A stretch of 64,000 nt of DNA from Atlantibacter sp032062175 (GCF_032062175.1 NZ_DAMBQK010000023.1:14278-78277), one strand, 5' to 3'. Shown: positions 17,675 through 26,973, numbered from the stretch's first letter. The notes: a model not told the origin generated them from the sequence alone. Program-made: numbers and translations.

Positions 17675-17703
17675 GATAAAACCTGCTTCTCTGGAGTTAT
17701 AAG

Positions 17704-18801
17704 ATGACAAAAACAGTACAAGAGGCGGTGAAAACCCGCCATAAGGAGTCCTCTCTCATTTTCCCGGTGATAGCACTGGCGGTGCTGGCATTTTGGGGGG
17801 CCAGCCAGTCGCTGCCAGTGGTTATCGGCATCAATGCGCTGGCGCTTGTCGCGATCCTGAGCAGCGCATTTAGCGTGGTGCGCCACGCGGATGTTCTGGC
17901 GCATCGCCTGGGCGAACCTTACGGCTCGCTGATCCTCAGCCTTTCAGTGGTTATTCTTGAAGTCAGTTTGATCTCCGCGCTCATGGCGACCGGCGATGCC
18001 GCGCCAACCCTGATGCGCGATACCCTTTATTCCATCATCATGATCGTCACCGGCGGCCTGGTCGGCTTTGCGCTGCTGCTGGGCGGGCGTAAATTCGCTA
18101 CGCAGCATGTCAATCTGTTCGGCATTAAGCAGTATTTAATTGCCCTGTTTCCGCTGGCGGTGATTGTGCTGGTGTTCCCGATGGCGTTGCCAGAGGCCAA
18201 CTTTACGGTCGGCCAGTCGATTCTGGTGGCGTTGATTTCTGCCGCCATGTACGGGGTGTTTTTGATCATCCAGACCAAAACCCACCAGAGCCTGTTTGTG
18301 TATGAGCATGAAGATGAAGGCGATGACCCGCACCACGGTAAGCCGTCCGCGCACAGCAACGTATGGCACGCGGCCTGGCTGGTGGTGCACCTGATTGCGG
18401 TGATTGCCGTGACCAAAATGAACGCCAGCCCGCTGGAGTCGCTGTTGACCACGCTGAATGCGCCGGTGGCGTTTACCGGCTTCCTGGTGGCGCTGCTGAT
18501 CCTCTCCCCGGAAGGGCTGGGCGCGATTAAAGCGGTGATGAATAACCAGGTGCAGCGAGCGATGAATTTGTTTTTTGGCTCGGTACTGGCGACCATCTCG
18601 CTGACCGTGCCGACGGTGACGCTGATTGCGATCCTGACCGGCAACGATCTGATTTTCGGTCTCGGCGCGCCAGAAATGATCGTGATGCTGGCCTCTTTGG
18701 TGCTGTGCCAGATTTCGTTCTCCACCGGGCGCACCAATGTCCTTAACGGCACCGCGCATCTGGCGCTGTTCGCCGCCTATCTGATGACGATATTCGCCTG
18801 A
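17704..18801 (+). CDS. chaA: Sodium-potassium/calcium:proton antiporter ChaA
   Basis: Inner-membrane cation/proton antiporter of the CaCA superfamily, 365 residues (E. coli 366), with about 11 hydrophobic helices. The two family alpha-repeats are recognisable as GEPYGSLILSLSVVILEVSLI and LLILSPEGLGAIKAV; conserved Glu residues in these helices are the expected ion ligands. An acidic/His-rich cytoplasmic loop (YEHEDEGDDPHHGKPS) lies between the halves, as in E. coli. Ribosome binding site GGAG. Followed by a perfect palindromic terminator. Confidence 0.96.
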   Translation: MTKTVQEAVKTRHKESSLIFPVIALAVLAFWGASQSLPVVIGINALALVAILSSAFSVVRHADVLAHRLGEPYGSLILSLSVVILEVSLISALMATGDAAPTLMRDTLYSIIMIVTGGLVGFALLLGGRKFATQHVNLFGIKQYLIALFPLAVIVLVFPMALPEANFTVGQSILVALISAAMYGVFLIIQTKTHQSLFVYEHEDEGDDPHHGKPSAHSNVWHAAWLVVHLIAVIAVTKMNASPLESLLTTLNAPVAFTGFLVALLILSPEGLGAIKAVMNNQVQRAMNLFFGSVLATISLTVPTVTLIAILTGNDLIFGLGAPEMIVMLASLVLCQISFSTGRTNVLNGTAHLALFAAYLMTIFA

Positions 18802-18811
18802 CCGCGAAAAC

Positions 18812-18846
18812 AAAAATGCCCTGCAAATTTGCAGGGCATTTTTTTA
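18812..18846. terminator. Bidirectional terminator between chaA and kdsA
   Basis: A perfect 24-base palindrome (18816-18839, arms ATGCCCTGCAA / TTGCAGGGCAT) flanked by A5 on the left and T8 on the right, so it can terminate chaA (+) and kdsA (-). Confidence 0.92.
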
Positions 18847-18859
18847 TCACAGCGGAAAA

Positions 18860-19714
18860 TTAGTTTTCCGTGTCCAGCTCATCGAAGCTCTTAACCAAAT
18901 CGTCAATCGCTTTGATCTGCTTGAGGAACGGCTCCAGTTTCGCCAGCGGCAGCGCGGACGGGCCGTCACATTTCGCGTTGGCTGGATCCGGGTGCGCTTC
19001 GATAAACAGACCGGCGATGCCGACCGCCATACCGGCGCGCGCCAGCTCGGTCACCTGGCCGCGACGTCCGCTGGATGCCGCGCCAAACGGGTCACGGCAT
19101 TGCAGTGCGTGGGTGACATCGAAGATCACCGGCGAGTTGCCAGAGGCTTTCTTCATCACGTTGAAGCCGAGCATATCCACAACCAGGTTGTCGTAACCGA
19201 AGTTGCTGCCGCGATCGCACAGGATCACCTTGTCATTGCCGCCTTCGATAAATTTGTCAACGATGTTGCCAACCTGGCCTGGGCTGACAAACTGTGGTTT
19301 CTTCACGTTGATCACCGCGCCGGTTTTCGCCATCGCTTCGACCAAATCGGTCTGACGAGCGAGGAACGCCGGCAGCTGGATCACGTCAACCACATCGGCC
19401 ACCGGCTGCGCCTGGGAGGCTTCGTGAACGTCGGTAATGACTTTCACGCCAAAGGTCTGTTTCAGCTCCTGGAAGATTTTCATCCCTTCTTCCAGGCCCG
19501 GCCCGCGATAAGAATGAATCGACGAGCGGTTCGCTTTATCAAAGGAGGCTTTGAATACGTAAGGGATACCGAGTTTGTCGGTCACGGTGACGTAATGTTC
19601 GCAGATGCGCATCGCCAGATCGCGCGATTCCAGAACGTTCATACCGCCGAAGAGAACGAACGGCAGATCGTTCGCTACGTTGATATCACCAATACTCACC
19701 ACTTTTTGTTTCAT
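18860..19714 (-). CDS. kdsA: 3-deoxy-8-phosphooctulonate synthase KdsA
   Basis: Condenses PEP with arabinose 5-phosphate to KDO 8-phosphate, the first committed step to the KDO sugar of lipopolysaccharide. The length of 284 residues is the E. coli length. Family motifs include FVLFGGMNVLESRD, FKASFDKANRSS, SYRGPGLEEG, PAFLARQTDL, VNVKKPQ-like VINVKKPQF and DVTHALQ. Last gene of the minus-strand hemA-prfA-prmC-sirB2-sirB1-kdsA run; 40 bases after sirB1. Confidence 0.98.
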   Translation of the reverse strand: MKQKVVSIGDINVANDLPFVLFGGMNVLESRDLAMRICEHYVTVTDKLGIPYVFKASFDKANRSSIHSYRGPGLEEGMKIFQELKQTFGVKVITDVHEASQAQPVADVVDVIQLPAFLARQTDLVEAMAKTGAVINVKKPQFVSPGQVGNIVDKFIEGGNDKVILCDRGSNFGYDNLVVDMLGFNVMKKASGNSPVIFDVTHALQCRDPFGAASSGRRGQVTELARAGMAVGIAGLFIEAHPDPANAKCDGPSALPLAKLEPFLKQIKAIDDLVKSFDELDTEN

Positions 19715-19754
19715 ACGTTCGCCTTATCAGGTGTAAATCAGAAACGTGCTGCGA

Positions 19755-20564
19755 TTAATGCAGGGTAATCTGTTTGTGAGAAATCGAATTGATTTGCGCC
19801 CGGATCATTTCGCTGATTGGGTCTTCAGGACACTGCTCGACGAAGTAGCTCAGATCGGTCAACGCCACATGGTCGCAGTCAAGCTGGGCGTAGATCAGCC
19901 CGCGATCGCGGATTTCGTACGGATCTTCCGGATTGAACTGCAACAGCGCCTCGCTGGTGCGCAGCGCCAGCAGCATCTGCCGCTCTTCCATCAGCGCCGC
20001 TTTCAGGGTGTCGAGCAGCTTGCGGATCACTTCAGCGTTTTCGGACTCTTCGAGATCGTCCACGAACAGTTCCGCCACCGGGCTGATGTTACCTTTCAGC
20101 CACACTTCCAGCGTATGTTCGTCGAGAGTTTCGCCGTTGAACGGGTTGATGAGCCACATTTCGCCATCCATCCAGTCGGCGCGCAGGATCAGTTGGGTCG
20201 GGAAAATCACCGGCATCAGCGGGATATCCAGCTGTTCGGCAACCCACAGCAAAATCGCCCCCAGCGCAACGGCGCTGCCCTGGCGGTTTTCCAGCACTTT
20301 ATCCAGCCACAGCGCATCGGACAGCTTGTAAATGCCCCGGGAATCCTGGAAGCCCCACTCGCCGTAAAACAGATCCAGCAGTTTTTCCAGTTGGATATCC
20401 TGGTGCAGCCCGCCGCTGATCTCTTCCCGGGCGAGCGCGACCAGCGATTGCAGCCGATCGTAAACGTCCTTCGTCGGGAAGTCCTCGCGGATCAGCTGCG
20501 AAATCAGAATCATGCCGTCACATAACGGCGCTTTATTAAACTCGAAATCGGCTAACGACTTCAT
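19755..20564 (-). CDS. sirB1: SirB1 family protein (transglutaminase-like/TPR)
   Basis: Cytoplasmic protein of 269 residues with the SirB1/YchA architecture: an N-terminal transglutaminase-like helical/beta domain (DALWLDKVLENRQGSAVALGAI) and a C-terminal TPR-like region (ALRTSEALLQFNPEDPYEIRDRGLIYAQLDC). The catalytic Cys of active transglutaminases is not seen in this stretch, so enzymatic activity is doubtful. Overlaps the sirB2 stop as ATGA. Confidence 0.93.
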   Translation of the reverse strand: MKSLADFEFNKAPLCDGMILISQLIREDFPTKDVYDRLQSLVALAREEISGGLHQDIQLEKLLDLFYGEWGFQDSRGIYKLSDALWLDKVLENRQGSAVALGAILLWVAEQLDIPLMPVIFPTQLILRADWMDGEMWLINPFNGETLDEHTLEVWLKGNISPVAELFVDDLEESENAEVIRKLLDTLKAALMEERQMLLALRTSEALLQFNPEDPYEIRDRGLIYAQLDCDHVALTDLSYFVEQCPEDPISEMIRAQINSISHKQITLH

Positions 20565-20956
20565 ACAAACCCCAATAACGGTATTTTGGTGGTAGCCAGC
20601 TTTATCACAATGTAAATGACTACCAGGCCCAGCAGAAAGGCTATCCAGCGCACCTGCTGGCTACGCGGGCGTTTGCCCAGCGCGATAAAACCTAAAACGA
20701 TATAGATGATAACGCCAAAAAGCTTCTCAGTCAGCCATGCGCCTTGAGGGGTGAATGGGTAGAAATGGGTGATCATCACCAGCGCCACACCCGTTACCAG
20801 CAACAGCGTGTCGTTAACGTGCGGGACAATCCGCACCCAGCGTTTGGTCGACATGGCTGAATCGCGATATTGCCACCAGTAGCGCAGAATAAACAGGCTA
20901 ACAGAAAGGAAAGCGGTGAGAATATGCACGTGCTTAAGCGCAAAATACGTTGCCAT
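20561..20956 (-). CDS. sirB2: SirB2 family inner membrane protein
   Basis: Small integral membrane protein of 131 residues with four predicted helices (HVHILTAFLSVSLFILRYWW, VNDTLLLVTGVALVMITH, LFGVIIYIVLGFIALG, IAFLLGLVVIYIVIKLA). Originally linked to Salmonella invasion gene control, with biochemical function unknown. Starts 3 bases after the prmC stop. Confidence 0.93.
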   Translation of the reverse strand: MATYFALKHVHILTAFLSVSLFILRYWWQYRDSAMSTKRWVRIVPHVNDTLLLVTGVALVMITHFYPFTPQGAWLTEKLFGVIIYIVLGFIALGKRPRSQQVRWIAFLLGLVVIYIVIKLATTKIPLLGFV

Positions 20957-20959
20957 GAC

Positions 20960-21799
20960 TTACTCCTGTGATGTTATTTGTCCCATGGTCAGGCGTTCAT
21001 TGCCGCCATAATCCAGACCGGTTTCTACTGCGATAAATCCTGCTTGATGAAACAACGCGCGCACCGCCTCGCCCTGCCGCCAGCCGTGCTCCAGCACCAG
21101 CCAGCCGCCGGGTTCAAGGTAAGCCCGCGCTTCACGAATTAAAAAATCGATATCGGCCAGGCCAGAATCCTGCGCCACCAGCGCAGACAGCGGCTCAAAC
21201 CGCACGTCGCCCTGCTGGAGATGCGCATCTTCGCTGTCGATATAAGGAGGATTGCTGACGATAAGCTGAAAGCGCTGGCCCTGAACGGCGCTAAACCAGT
21301 CGCTTTGCCGGATGTCGATATTGGCGATGTTGAGGCGCGCGGCGTTACGCTGCGCCAGCTCCACCGCGTCTGGCACGTTATCCACCGCAACCACCCGGCA
21401 GTCCGGGCGCTCGGAGGCCAGCGCCAGCGCAATCGCGCCGGTGCCGGTACCTAAATCGAGAATACGGCAGGGTTCAGCGGGCAAGCGGGCCAGCGCCTGC
21501 TCTACCACACATTCGGTGTCCGGGCGCGGGATCAGCGTAGCCGGCGAAACCCTCAGCGGCAGCGACCAGAATTCCCGAACGCCGGTAAGATACGCGACGG
21601 GTTCCCCCGCTGCGCGCCGGGCTAATAGCGCGTCAAGCTCAGCCAACTGCGCCTGGGTTAACGGCGTTTCGCCGAACGCCAGAATAAAGGTGCGCGCTTT
21701 GCCGGTTACCAGGCCCAGCAGGATCTCCGCGTCACGACGCGGCGATTCGCTATTAATAAGCTGTGCGGCGGCCTGCCGTAACCAGTGCTGAAACTCCAT
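20960..21799 (-). CDS. prmC: Peptide chain release factor N5-glutamine methyltransferase PrmC
   Basis: SAM-dependent methyltransferase that modifies the Gln of the GGQ motif in release factors, including PrfA encoded next to it. Of 279 residues, about 1-75 form the helical substrate-binding domain. The Rossmann domain carries the SAM loop DLGTGTGAIALA and the catalytic motif SNPPYID. Its start shares one base with the prfA stop (TAATG), showing tight coupling with its substrate gene. Confidence 0.97.
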   Translation of the reverse strand: MEFQHWLRQAAAQLINSESPRRDAEILLGLVTGKARTFILAFGETPLTQAQLAELDALLARRAAGEPVAYLTGVREFWSLPLRVSPATLIPRPDTECVVEQALARLPAEPCRILDLGTGTGAIALALASERPDCRVVAVDNVPDAVELAQRNAARLNIANIDIRQSDWFSAVQGQRFQLIVSNPPYIDSEDAHLQQGDVRFEPLSALVAQDSGLADIDFLIREARAYLEPGGWLVLEHGWRQGEAVRALFHQAGFIAVETGLDYGGNERLTMGQITSQE

Positions 21800-22881
21800 T
21801 AGTCCTGCTCGGAAAGTGCGGCGAGCTGATCGGCCTGGTATTCCTGGACGATAGGTTCGATCAGCATATCCAGTTTGCCTTCCATCACTTCATCCAGACG
21901 GTACACCGTCAGGTTGATGCGGTGGTCGGTTACGCGGCCCTGCGGGAAGTTATAGGTGCGGTTGCGATCGCTGCGATCGCCGCTGCCCAGCAGGTTGCGG
22001 CGGGTTGACGCTTCAGCCTGGTGGCGTTTGGCCATTTCCGCCGCATGGATACGCGCGCCCAGCACCGACAGCGCTTTGGCTTTGTTTTTATGCTGGGAGC
22101 GTTCGTCCTGGCACTCCACCACAATGCCGGTCGGCAAGTGGGTAATACGGATCGCGGAATCGGTGGTGTTAACGTGCTGGCCGCCCGCGCCCGAGGAGCG
22201 GAACGTATCAATACGCAAATCGCCAGGGTTAATGTCCGGCAGCTCGGCTTCCGGCAGTTCCGGCATTACCGCCACGGTACAGGCGGACGTATGGATACGG
22301 CCCTGGGATTCGGTAGCCGGTACGCGCTGGACGCGGTGGCCGCCGGATTCGAATTTCAACCGGCCATAGACGCCGTCGCCGCTGATTTTAGCGATCACTT
22401 CTTTATAGCCGCCATGCTCGCCGTCGCTGGCGCTCATGATCTCGACCCGCCAGCGGCGCGATTCGGCGTAGCGGCTGTACATGCGGAACAGATCGCCGGC
22501 AAACAGCGCGGCTTCGTCGCCGCCGGTTCCGGCGCGCACTTCAACAAACGCGTTGCGCTCATCATCAGGATCTTTCGGCAGCAGCAGTACCTGTAATTCC
22601 TGCTCAAGCTGTTCGCTTTTCTGTTTCGCTTCGCTTAATTCTTCCTGCGCCATGTCGCGCATTTCCGGGTCATCCAACAGCATTTGTGCCGTTTCGATGT
22701 CTTCCTGAACCTGTTGCCAGAGCAAAAAACAGCGCGATACATCGCTCAACTGTGCGTATTCACGGGAGAGCGCGCGAAAGCGATCCTGATCCGCGATAGT
22801 CGCAGCATCACCAAGCAGGGCCTGAACTTCTTCGTGGCGCTCCTGCAAGGCTTCTAGTTTGGCAACGATAGAAGGCTTCAT
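21799..22881 (-). CDS. prfA: Peptide chain release factor 1 (RF1)
   Basis: Terminates translation at UAA and UAG. The length of 360 residues is standard. The GGQ catalytic motif is in SGAGGQHVNTTDSAIR and the codon-recognition PAT-type tripeptide in the RVPATESQG segment (residues PAT). Second gene of the hemA-prfA-prmC unit, 35 bases after hemA. Confidence 0.98.
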   Translation of the reverse strand: MKPSIVAKLEALQERHEEVQALLGDAATIADQDRFRALSREYAQLSDVSRCFLLWQQVQEDIETAQMLLDDPEMRDMAQEELSEAKQKSEQLEQELQVLLLPKDPDDERNAFVEVRAGTGGDEAALFAGDLFRMYSRYAESRRWRVEIMSASDGEHGGYKEVIAKISGDGVYGRLKFESGGHRVQRVPATESQGRIHTSACTVAVMPELPEAELPDINPGDLRIDTFRSSGAGGQHVNTTDSAIRITHLPTGIVVECQDERSQHKNKAKALSVLGARIHAAEMAKRHQAEASTRRNLLGSGDRSDRNRTYNFPQGRVTDHRINLTVYRLDEVMEGKLDMLIEPIVQEYQADQLAALSEQD

Positions 22882-22916
22882 AGGCGGTGTTTCACCTTGT
22901 TATATGTATTGTTGTG

Positions 22917-24173
22917 CTACTCCAGCCCAAGGCTGTTGCGCAGAATATGCAGGCGATCGTCATCCCCGTCACGGGCGGCCTGCTGGAGAGATTTGGTTGG
23001 CGCATGGATCAGCCGGTTGGTTAACTTCCAGGCAAGATCCTGCATGATGGCTTCGGCGTCGCCGCCTTGTTGCAGCGCAGCAATGGCACGGGCAGTGAGA
23101 TCGTCACGCACCTGTTCGGCCTGGCTGCGGTATTCGCGAATGGTCTCGGTGGCACCCTGGGCGCGCATCCAGGCCATAAATTCGCTGGCTTCCTGGGCGA
23201 CGATGGTTTCAGCCTGCACGGCGGCGGCTTTGCGCTGCGCCAGGTTGTGCTGAATGATCGATTGCAGGTCGTCCACGCTGTAGAGATAGGCGTTGGCGAG
23301 TTTGCCCACTTCCGGCTCTACGTCGCGCGGTACCGCGATATCCACCAGCAGCATCGGTTGATTGCGGCGGGCTTTTAACGCGCGCTCCACCATGCCTTTA
23401 CCGATGATCGGCAGCGGGCTGGCGGTGGAACTGATAATAATGTCGGCGTCTTTCAGGCGTTCGTCGATTTCACTGAGTTCGATAACGTCGGCGCCCACTT
23501 CATCCGCCAGACGCTGGGCGCGCTCGCGGGTGCGGTTGGCGATGATCATTTTCGAGACGTTGTGTTCGCGCAGATGACGCGCCGCCAGTTCGATGGTTTC
23601 CCCCGCGCCGACCAGCAGCACGGTGACTTTCGAGAGCGATTCAAAGATTTGCCGCGCCAGGGTACAGGCGGCGAAGGCCACCGATACCGCGCTGGCGCCA
23701 ATTTCGGTTTCGGTACGCACCCGTTTGGCCACGGAGAACGACTTCTGGAACATGCGCTCCAGTTCGCTGGATTGGGTATGCCCGCGCTGGGAATCCGAGA
23801 ACGCTTTTTTGACCTGGCCGAGAATTTGCGGCTCGCCGAGCACCAGCGAATCCAGCCCGCTGGCAACGCGCATCAGATGGCTGACGGCGTCATTGTCGTG
23901 GTGCCAGTACAGGCTGTTGCGCACTTCGGCTTCATCAAGCTGGTGGTAATCGCACAGCCAGCGCACCAGGCGTTCGTGGAGATCGTCCTGCTGCTCGACG
24001 CTTAAATAGAGTTCGGTACGATTACATGTGGATAACACCACCCCGCCCTGCACCATCGGCTGCGCCAGCAGACTTTCCAGCGCCTGGTCGAGCGTTTCCG
24101 GCGAAAACGTAACGCGTTCTCGCAGTGAAATCGGAGCCGTTTTGTGGTTGATGCCGAGTGCTAAAAGGGTCAT
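22917..24173 (-). CDS. hemA: Glutamyl-tRNA reductase HemA
   Basis: NADPH-dependent reduction of glutamyl-tRNA to glutamate-1-semialdehyde, the first committed step of C5 tetrapyrrole synthesis (heme, siroheme). The 418-residue product has the N-terminal catalytic domain with the nucleophilic Cys in LSTCNRTELY, the linker SGLDSLVLGEPQILGQVK, the NADPH Rossmann motif LVGAGETIELAARHL and a C-terminal dimerisation helix. Siroheme made downstream is the cofactor of the NasB nitrite reductase in this window. Confidence 0.98.
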   Translation of the reverse strand: MTLLALGINHKTAPISLRERVTFSPETLDQALESLLAQPMVQGGVVLSTCNRTELYLSVEQQDDLHERLVRWLCDYHQLDEAEVRNSLYWHHDNDAVSHLMRVASGLDSLVLGEPQILGQVKKAFSDSQRGHTQSSELERMFQKSFSVAKRVRTETEIGASAVSVAFAACTLARQIFESLSKVTVLLVGAGETIELAARHLREHNVSKMIIANRTRERAQRLADEVGADVIELSEIDERLKDADIIISSTASPLPIIGKGMVERALKARRNQPMLLVDIAVPRDVEPEVGKLANAYLYSVDDLQSIIQHNLAQRKAAAVQAETIVAQEASEFMAWMRAQGATETIREYRSQAEQVRDDLTARAIAALQQGGDAEAIMQDLAWKLTNRLIHAPTKSLQQAARDGDDDRLHILRNSLGLE

Positions 24174-24268
24174 GTGTGCGGGAATAGTACCAGCGTTGAT
24201 AAGGTTGAACCTGGTGCATCATACAGGATGAGCAGGGTCAATAAAAGAGAGCGACCTCTTTTGAATCA

Positions 24269-24282
24269 ATCGGTGAACCGAT
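24269..24282. repeat. Perfect inverted repeat between hemA and lolB
   Basis: ATCGGT-GA-ACCGAT, a 6-bp palindrome in the divergent hemA/lolB promoter region. It could be an operator or a chance hairpin; no regulator is proposed. Confidence 0.35.
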
Positions 24283-24375
24283 CATTTAAGATAACTTGAC
24301 CGTAGACGCATTTCTCGCTGACAGCTAGCATGAAAGGTTATCAAGCTAACCTACTTTCAAGGATTTGCCGCCACC

Positions 24376-24999
24376 ATGATTCGCTCCCCTTTCCCGTTCG
24401 TCCGTCTTTTACCGCTGGCAAGCCTGATCTTAACGGCGTGTGCCGTGACAACGCCAAAAGGTCCGGGCAAAAGCCCCGATTCTCCGCAGTGGCAGCAGCA
24501 TCAGCAGCAGGTCGCGAAGATTTCCCAGTACCAGACGCGCGGCTCGTTCGCCTATCTTTCTGACCGGCAAAAAGTGTATGCGCGCTTTTTCTGGCAGCAA
24601 ACTGGCCAGGACCGCTATCGCCTGCTGCTGACCAACCCGCTGGGCAGCACCGAGCTGGAGCTGAACGCGCAGCCGGGCGTGGTACAACTGGTGGATAACA
24701 AAGGCCAGCGTTATACCGCGACCGACGCCGAAGAGATGATCGGCAAGCTGACCGGGATGCCGATCCCGCTCAACAGCCTGCGCCAGTGGATTTTAGGGAT
24801 CCCGGGCGACGCCACGGATTACAAACTGGATGAAAACTACCGCCTGCGCGAAGTGAATTACAGCCAGAACGGCAAAAACTGGACCGTGACCTACGGCAGT
24901 TATGACACCAATACCCAGCCGGCGCTGCCCGCTAATATGGAGTTGCGCGAAGGCGATCAGCGCATCAAGTTGAAGATGGATAGCTGGACGGTGAAATAA
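24376..24999 (+). CDS. lolB: Outer-membrane lipoprotein insertion protein LolB
   Basis: Outer-membrane lipoprotein that receives lipoproteins from LolA and inserts them into the inner leaflet. It has 207 residues, as in E. coli. The signal peptide ends in a lipobox (LILTAC, lipidated Cys near residue 21). The mature domain has conserved segments QYQTRGSFAYLSD, YARFFWQQTGQDRYRLLLTN-type strands and MPIPLNSLRQWILG. The stop overlaps the ispE start by one base (TAATG). Essential in E. coli. Confidence 0.97.
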   Translation: MIRSPFPFVRLLPLASLILTACAVTTPKGPGKSPDSPQWQQHQQQVAKISQYQTRGSFAYLSDRQKVYARFFWQQTGQDRYRLLLTNPLGSTELELNAQPGVVQLVDNKGQRYTATDAEEMIGKLTGMPIPLNSLRQWILGIPGDATDYKLDENYRLREVNYSQNGKNWTVTYGSYDTNTQPALPANMELREGDQRIKLKMDSWTVK

Positions 25000-25859
25000 T
25001 GCGTCGCTGGCCCTCTCCTGCAAAACTGAACCTGTTTTTATATATCACTGGCCGTCGCCCCGACGGCTATCACGTTCTCCAGACCCTGTTTCAGTTTCTT
25101 GAATACGGCGACACCCTGGAAATCGATCCGCGCGATGATGACCAGATCCGTCTGCTGACCCCGGTGGACGGCGTGGCGGATGAAGATAATCTGATCGTCC
25201 GCGCCGCGCGGATGCTGGCGGCCCATGCGCGCGACAACGGTTTTACTGGCCCGCTGGGCGCGGATATCGCTATCGATAAGCAGTTGCCGATGGGCGGTGG
25301 GCTGGGCGGCGGGTCGTCCAACGCCGCGACAACCCTGGTGGCGCTGAACCATGTGTGGAAAACCGGCTTTAGCGATGAACAGCTGGCGCAGCTCGGCATT
25401 ACGCTGGGTGCGGATGTGCCGGTATTCGTGCGCGGCCGCGCCGCGTTCGCTGAGGGCGTGGGCGAACTGCTGACCTTCGTTGAACCGGCTGAAAAATGGT
25501 ATCTGGTGGCGCACCCCGGCGAGAGCATTTCCACGCCGGTGATTTTCGGCGATCCGGATTTACCGCGAAACACCCCGAAACGCAGCCTGGAAGCGTTACT
25601 AAAATGTGAATTCAGCAATGATTGCGAGGTTATCGCAAGAAAACGTTTTCGTAAGGTTGATGCCGCGCTTTCCTGGCTGTTAGAATACGCGCCGTCGCGC
25701 CTGACTGGCACAGGGGCCTGTGTATTTGCTGAATTTGACACAGAATCCGCTGCTCGCCAGGTGCTTAAACAAGCCCCGGAATGGCTGCATGGCTTTGTCG
25801 CCAGGGGAGTTAACCGCTCTCCGCTGCATCAAGCACTTGACGTAGTTGTTGACGAATAG
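24999..25859 (+). CDS. ispE: 4-diphosphocytidyl-2-C-methyl-D-erythritol kinase IspE
   Basis: GHMP-family kinase of the MEP isoprenoid pathway, which supplies the IPP/DMAPP used by the crt cluster in this window. It has 286 residues. The start motif WPSPAKLNLFLYITG contains the catalytic Lys region, PMGGGLGGGSSNAATTL is the ATP-binding loop, and LTGTGACVFAEF is the third GHMP motif. Its 3' half also holds the PurR box and promoter of prs. Confidence 0.97.
   Translation: MRRWPSPAKLNLFLYITGRRPDGYHVLQTLFQFLEYGDTLEIDPRDDDQIRLLTPVDGVADEDNLIVRAARMLAAHARDNGFTGPLGADIAIDKQLPMGGGLGGGSSNAATTLVALNHVWKTGFSDEQLAQLGITLGADVPVFVRGRAAFAEGVGELLTFVEPAEKWYLVAHPGESISTPVIFGDPDLPRNTPKRSLEALLKCEFSNDCEVIARKRFRKVDAALSWLLEYAPSRLTGTGACVFAEFDTESAARQVLKQAPEWLHGFVARGVNRSPLHQALDVVVDE
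25637..25652 (+). promoter_or_regulatory. PurR operator for prs, inside ispE
   Basis: AAGAAAACGTTTTCGT matches the PurR consensus ANGCAANCGNTTNCNT at every fixed position but one. It lies 4 bases upstream of a -35 element. E. coli prs is known to be repressed by PurR. Confidence 0.7.
25657..25686 (+). promoter_or_regulatory. prs promoter inside ispE
   Basis: -35 TTGATG (25657-25662), 18-base spacer, -10 TAGAAT (25681-25686). Transcription would start near 25693 and give a leader of about 320 bases, comparable to the long prs leader known in E. coli. Confidence 0.65.
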
Positions 25860-26009
25860 CGCAGGAATTCCGGGCATACTGAGTAATGGTGACAACGTCA
25901 CCCTGTTCCAGATGTTGCGCCATGCTCTTTAAATACACCGCCTGGATGGCGAGCTTCACCCGCATTGATGTCGTCATCCACCACTGGACGCATGCCTGAG
26001 GTTCTTCTC

Positions 26010-26957
26010 GTGCCTGATATGAAGCTTTTTGCTGGTAACGCCACCCCGGAACTAGCACAACGTATTGCCAACCGCCTGTACACTTCCCTCGGCGACGCTG
26101 CTGTCGGTCGCTTTAGCGACGGCGAAGTCAGCGTACAAATTAATGAAAATGTACGCGGTGGTGATATTTTCATCATCCAGTCCACCTGTGCCCCCACCAA
26201 CGACAACCTGATGGAACTGGTTGTGATGGTAGATGCCCTGCGTCGTGCTTCCGCAGGCCGTATTACCGCTGTGATCCCGTACTTTGGCTATGCTCGCCAG
26301 GACCGCCGCGTGCGTTCCGCGCGTGTGCCGATCACCGCAAAAGTGGTTGCTGATTTTCTGTCGAGCGTCGGCGTAGACCGCGTTCTGACGGTGGACCTGC
26401 ACGCAGAACAGATTCAGGGCTTCTTTGATGTGCCGGTAGACAACGTCTTCGGCAGCCCGATTCTGCTCGAAGATATGATCCAGAAAAACCTCGACAACCC
26501 GATCGTGGTTTCCCCGGATATCGGCGGTGTGGTGCGCGCTCGCGCTATCGCTAAACTGCTCAACGATACCGATATGGCCATTATCGACAAACGCCGTCCG
26601 CGCGCTAACGTATCCCAGGTGATGCACATCATCGGCGACGTGGCTGACCGCGACTGCGTAATGGTTGACGACATGATCGATACCGGCGGCACCCTGTGCA
26701 AAGCGGCAGAAGCGCTGAAAGAGCGCGGCGCGAAACGCGTCTTCGCTTACGCAACCCACCCGATTTTCTCCGGCAACGCAGTGGAAAACATCAAGAACTC
26801 CGTGATCGACGAGTTCATCGTATGTGACACCATTCCGCTGGCACCGGAAATCAAAGCGCTGGAAAAAGTTCGCACCCTGACCCTTTCCGGCATGCTGGCA
26901 GAAGCGATTCGTCGTATCAGCAACGAAGAATCTATTTCTGCAATGTTCGAACATTGA
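26010..26957 (+). CDS. prs: Ribose-phosphate pyrophosphokinase (PRPP synthase)
   Basis: Makes PRPP from ribose 5-phosphate and ATP for purine, pyrimidine, His, Trp and NAD synthesis. The GTG at 26010 (first codons P-D-M-K-L-F-A-G) gives 315 residues, the E. coli length with the same unusual GTG start; an open-frame ATG at 25965 is not used. Motifs: FSDGEVSVQINENVRG, YFGYARQDR, DLHAEQIQGFFDVPVDN and the PRPP loop VMVDDMIDTGGT. Followed by a strong terminator. Confidence 0.98.
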   Translation: MPDMKLFAGNATPELAQRIANRLYTSLGDAAVGRFSDGEVSVQINENVRGGDIFIIQSTCAPTNDNLMELVVMVDALRRASAGRITAVIPYFGYARQDRRVRSARVPITAKVVADFLSSVGVDRVLTVDLHAEQIQGFFDVPVDNVFGSPILLEDMIQKNLDNPIVVSPDIGGVVRARAIAKLLNDTDMAIIDKRRPRANVSQVMHIIGDVADRDCVMVDDMIDTGGTLCKAAEALKERGAKRVFAYATHPIFSGNAVENIKNSVIDEFIVCDTIPLAPEIKALEKVRTLTLSGMLAEAIRRISNEESISAMFEH

Positions 26958-26973
26958 TAGACATGCGTTCAGA

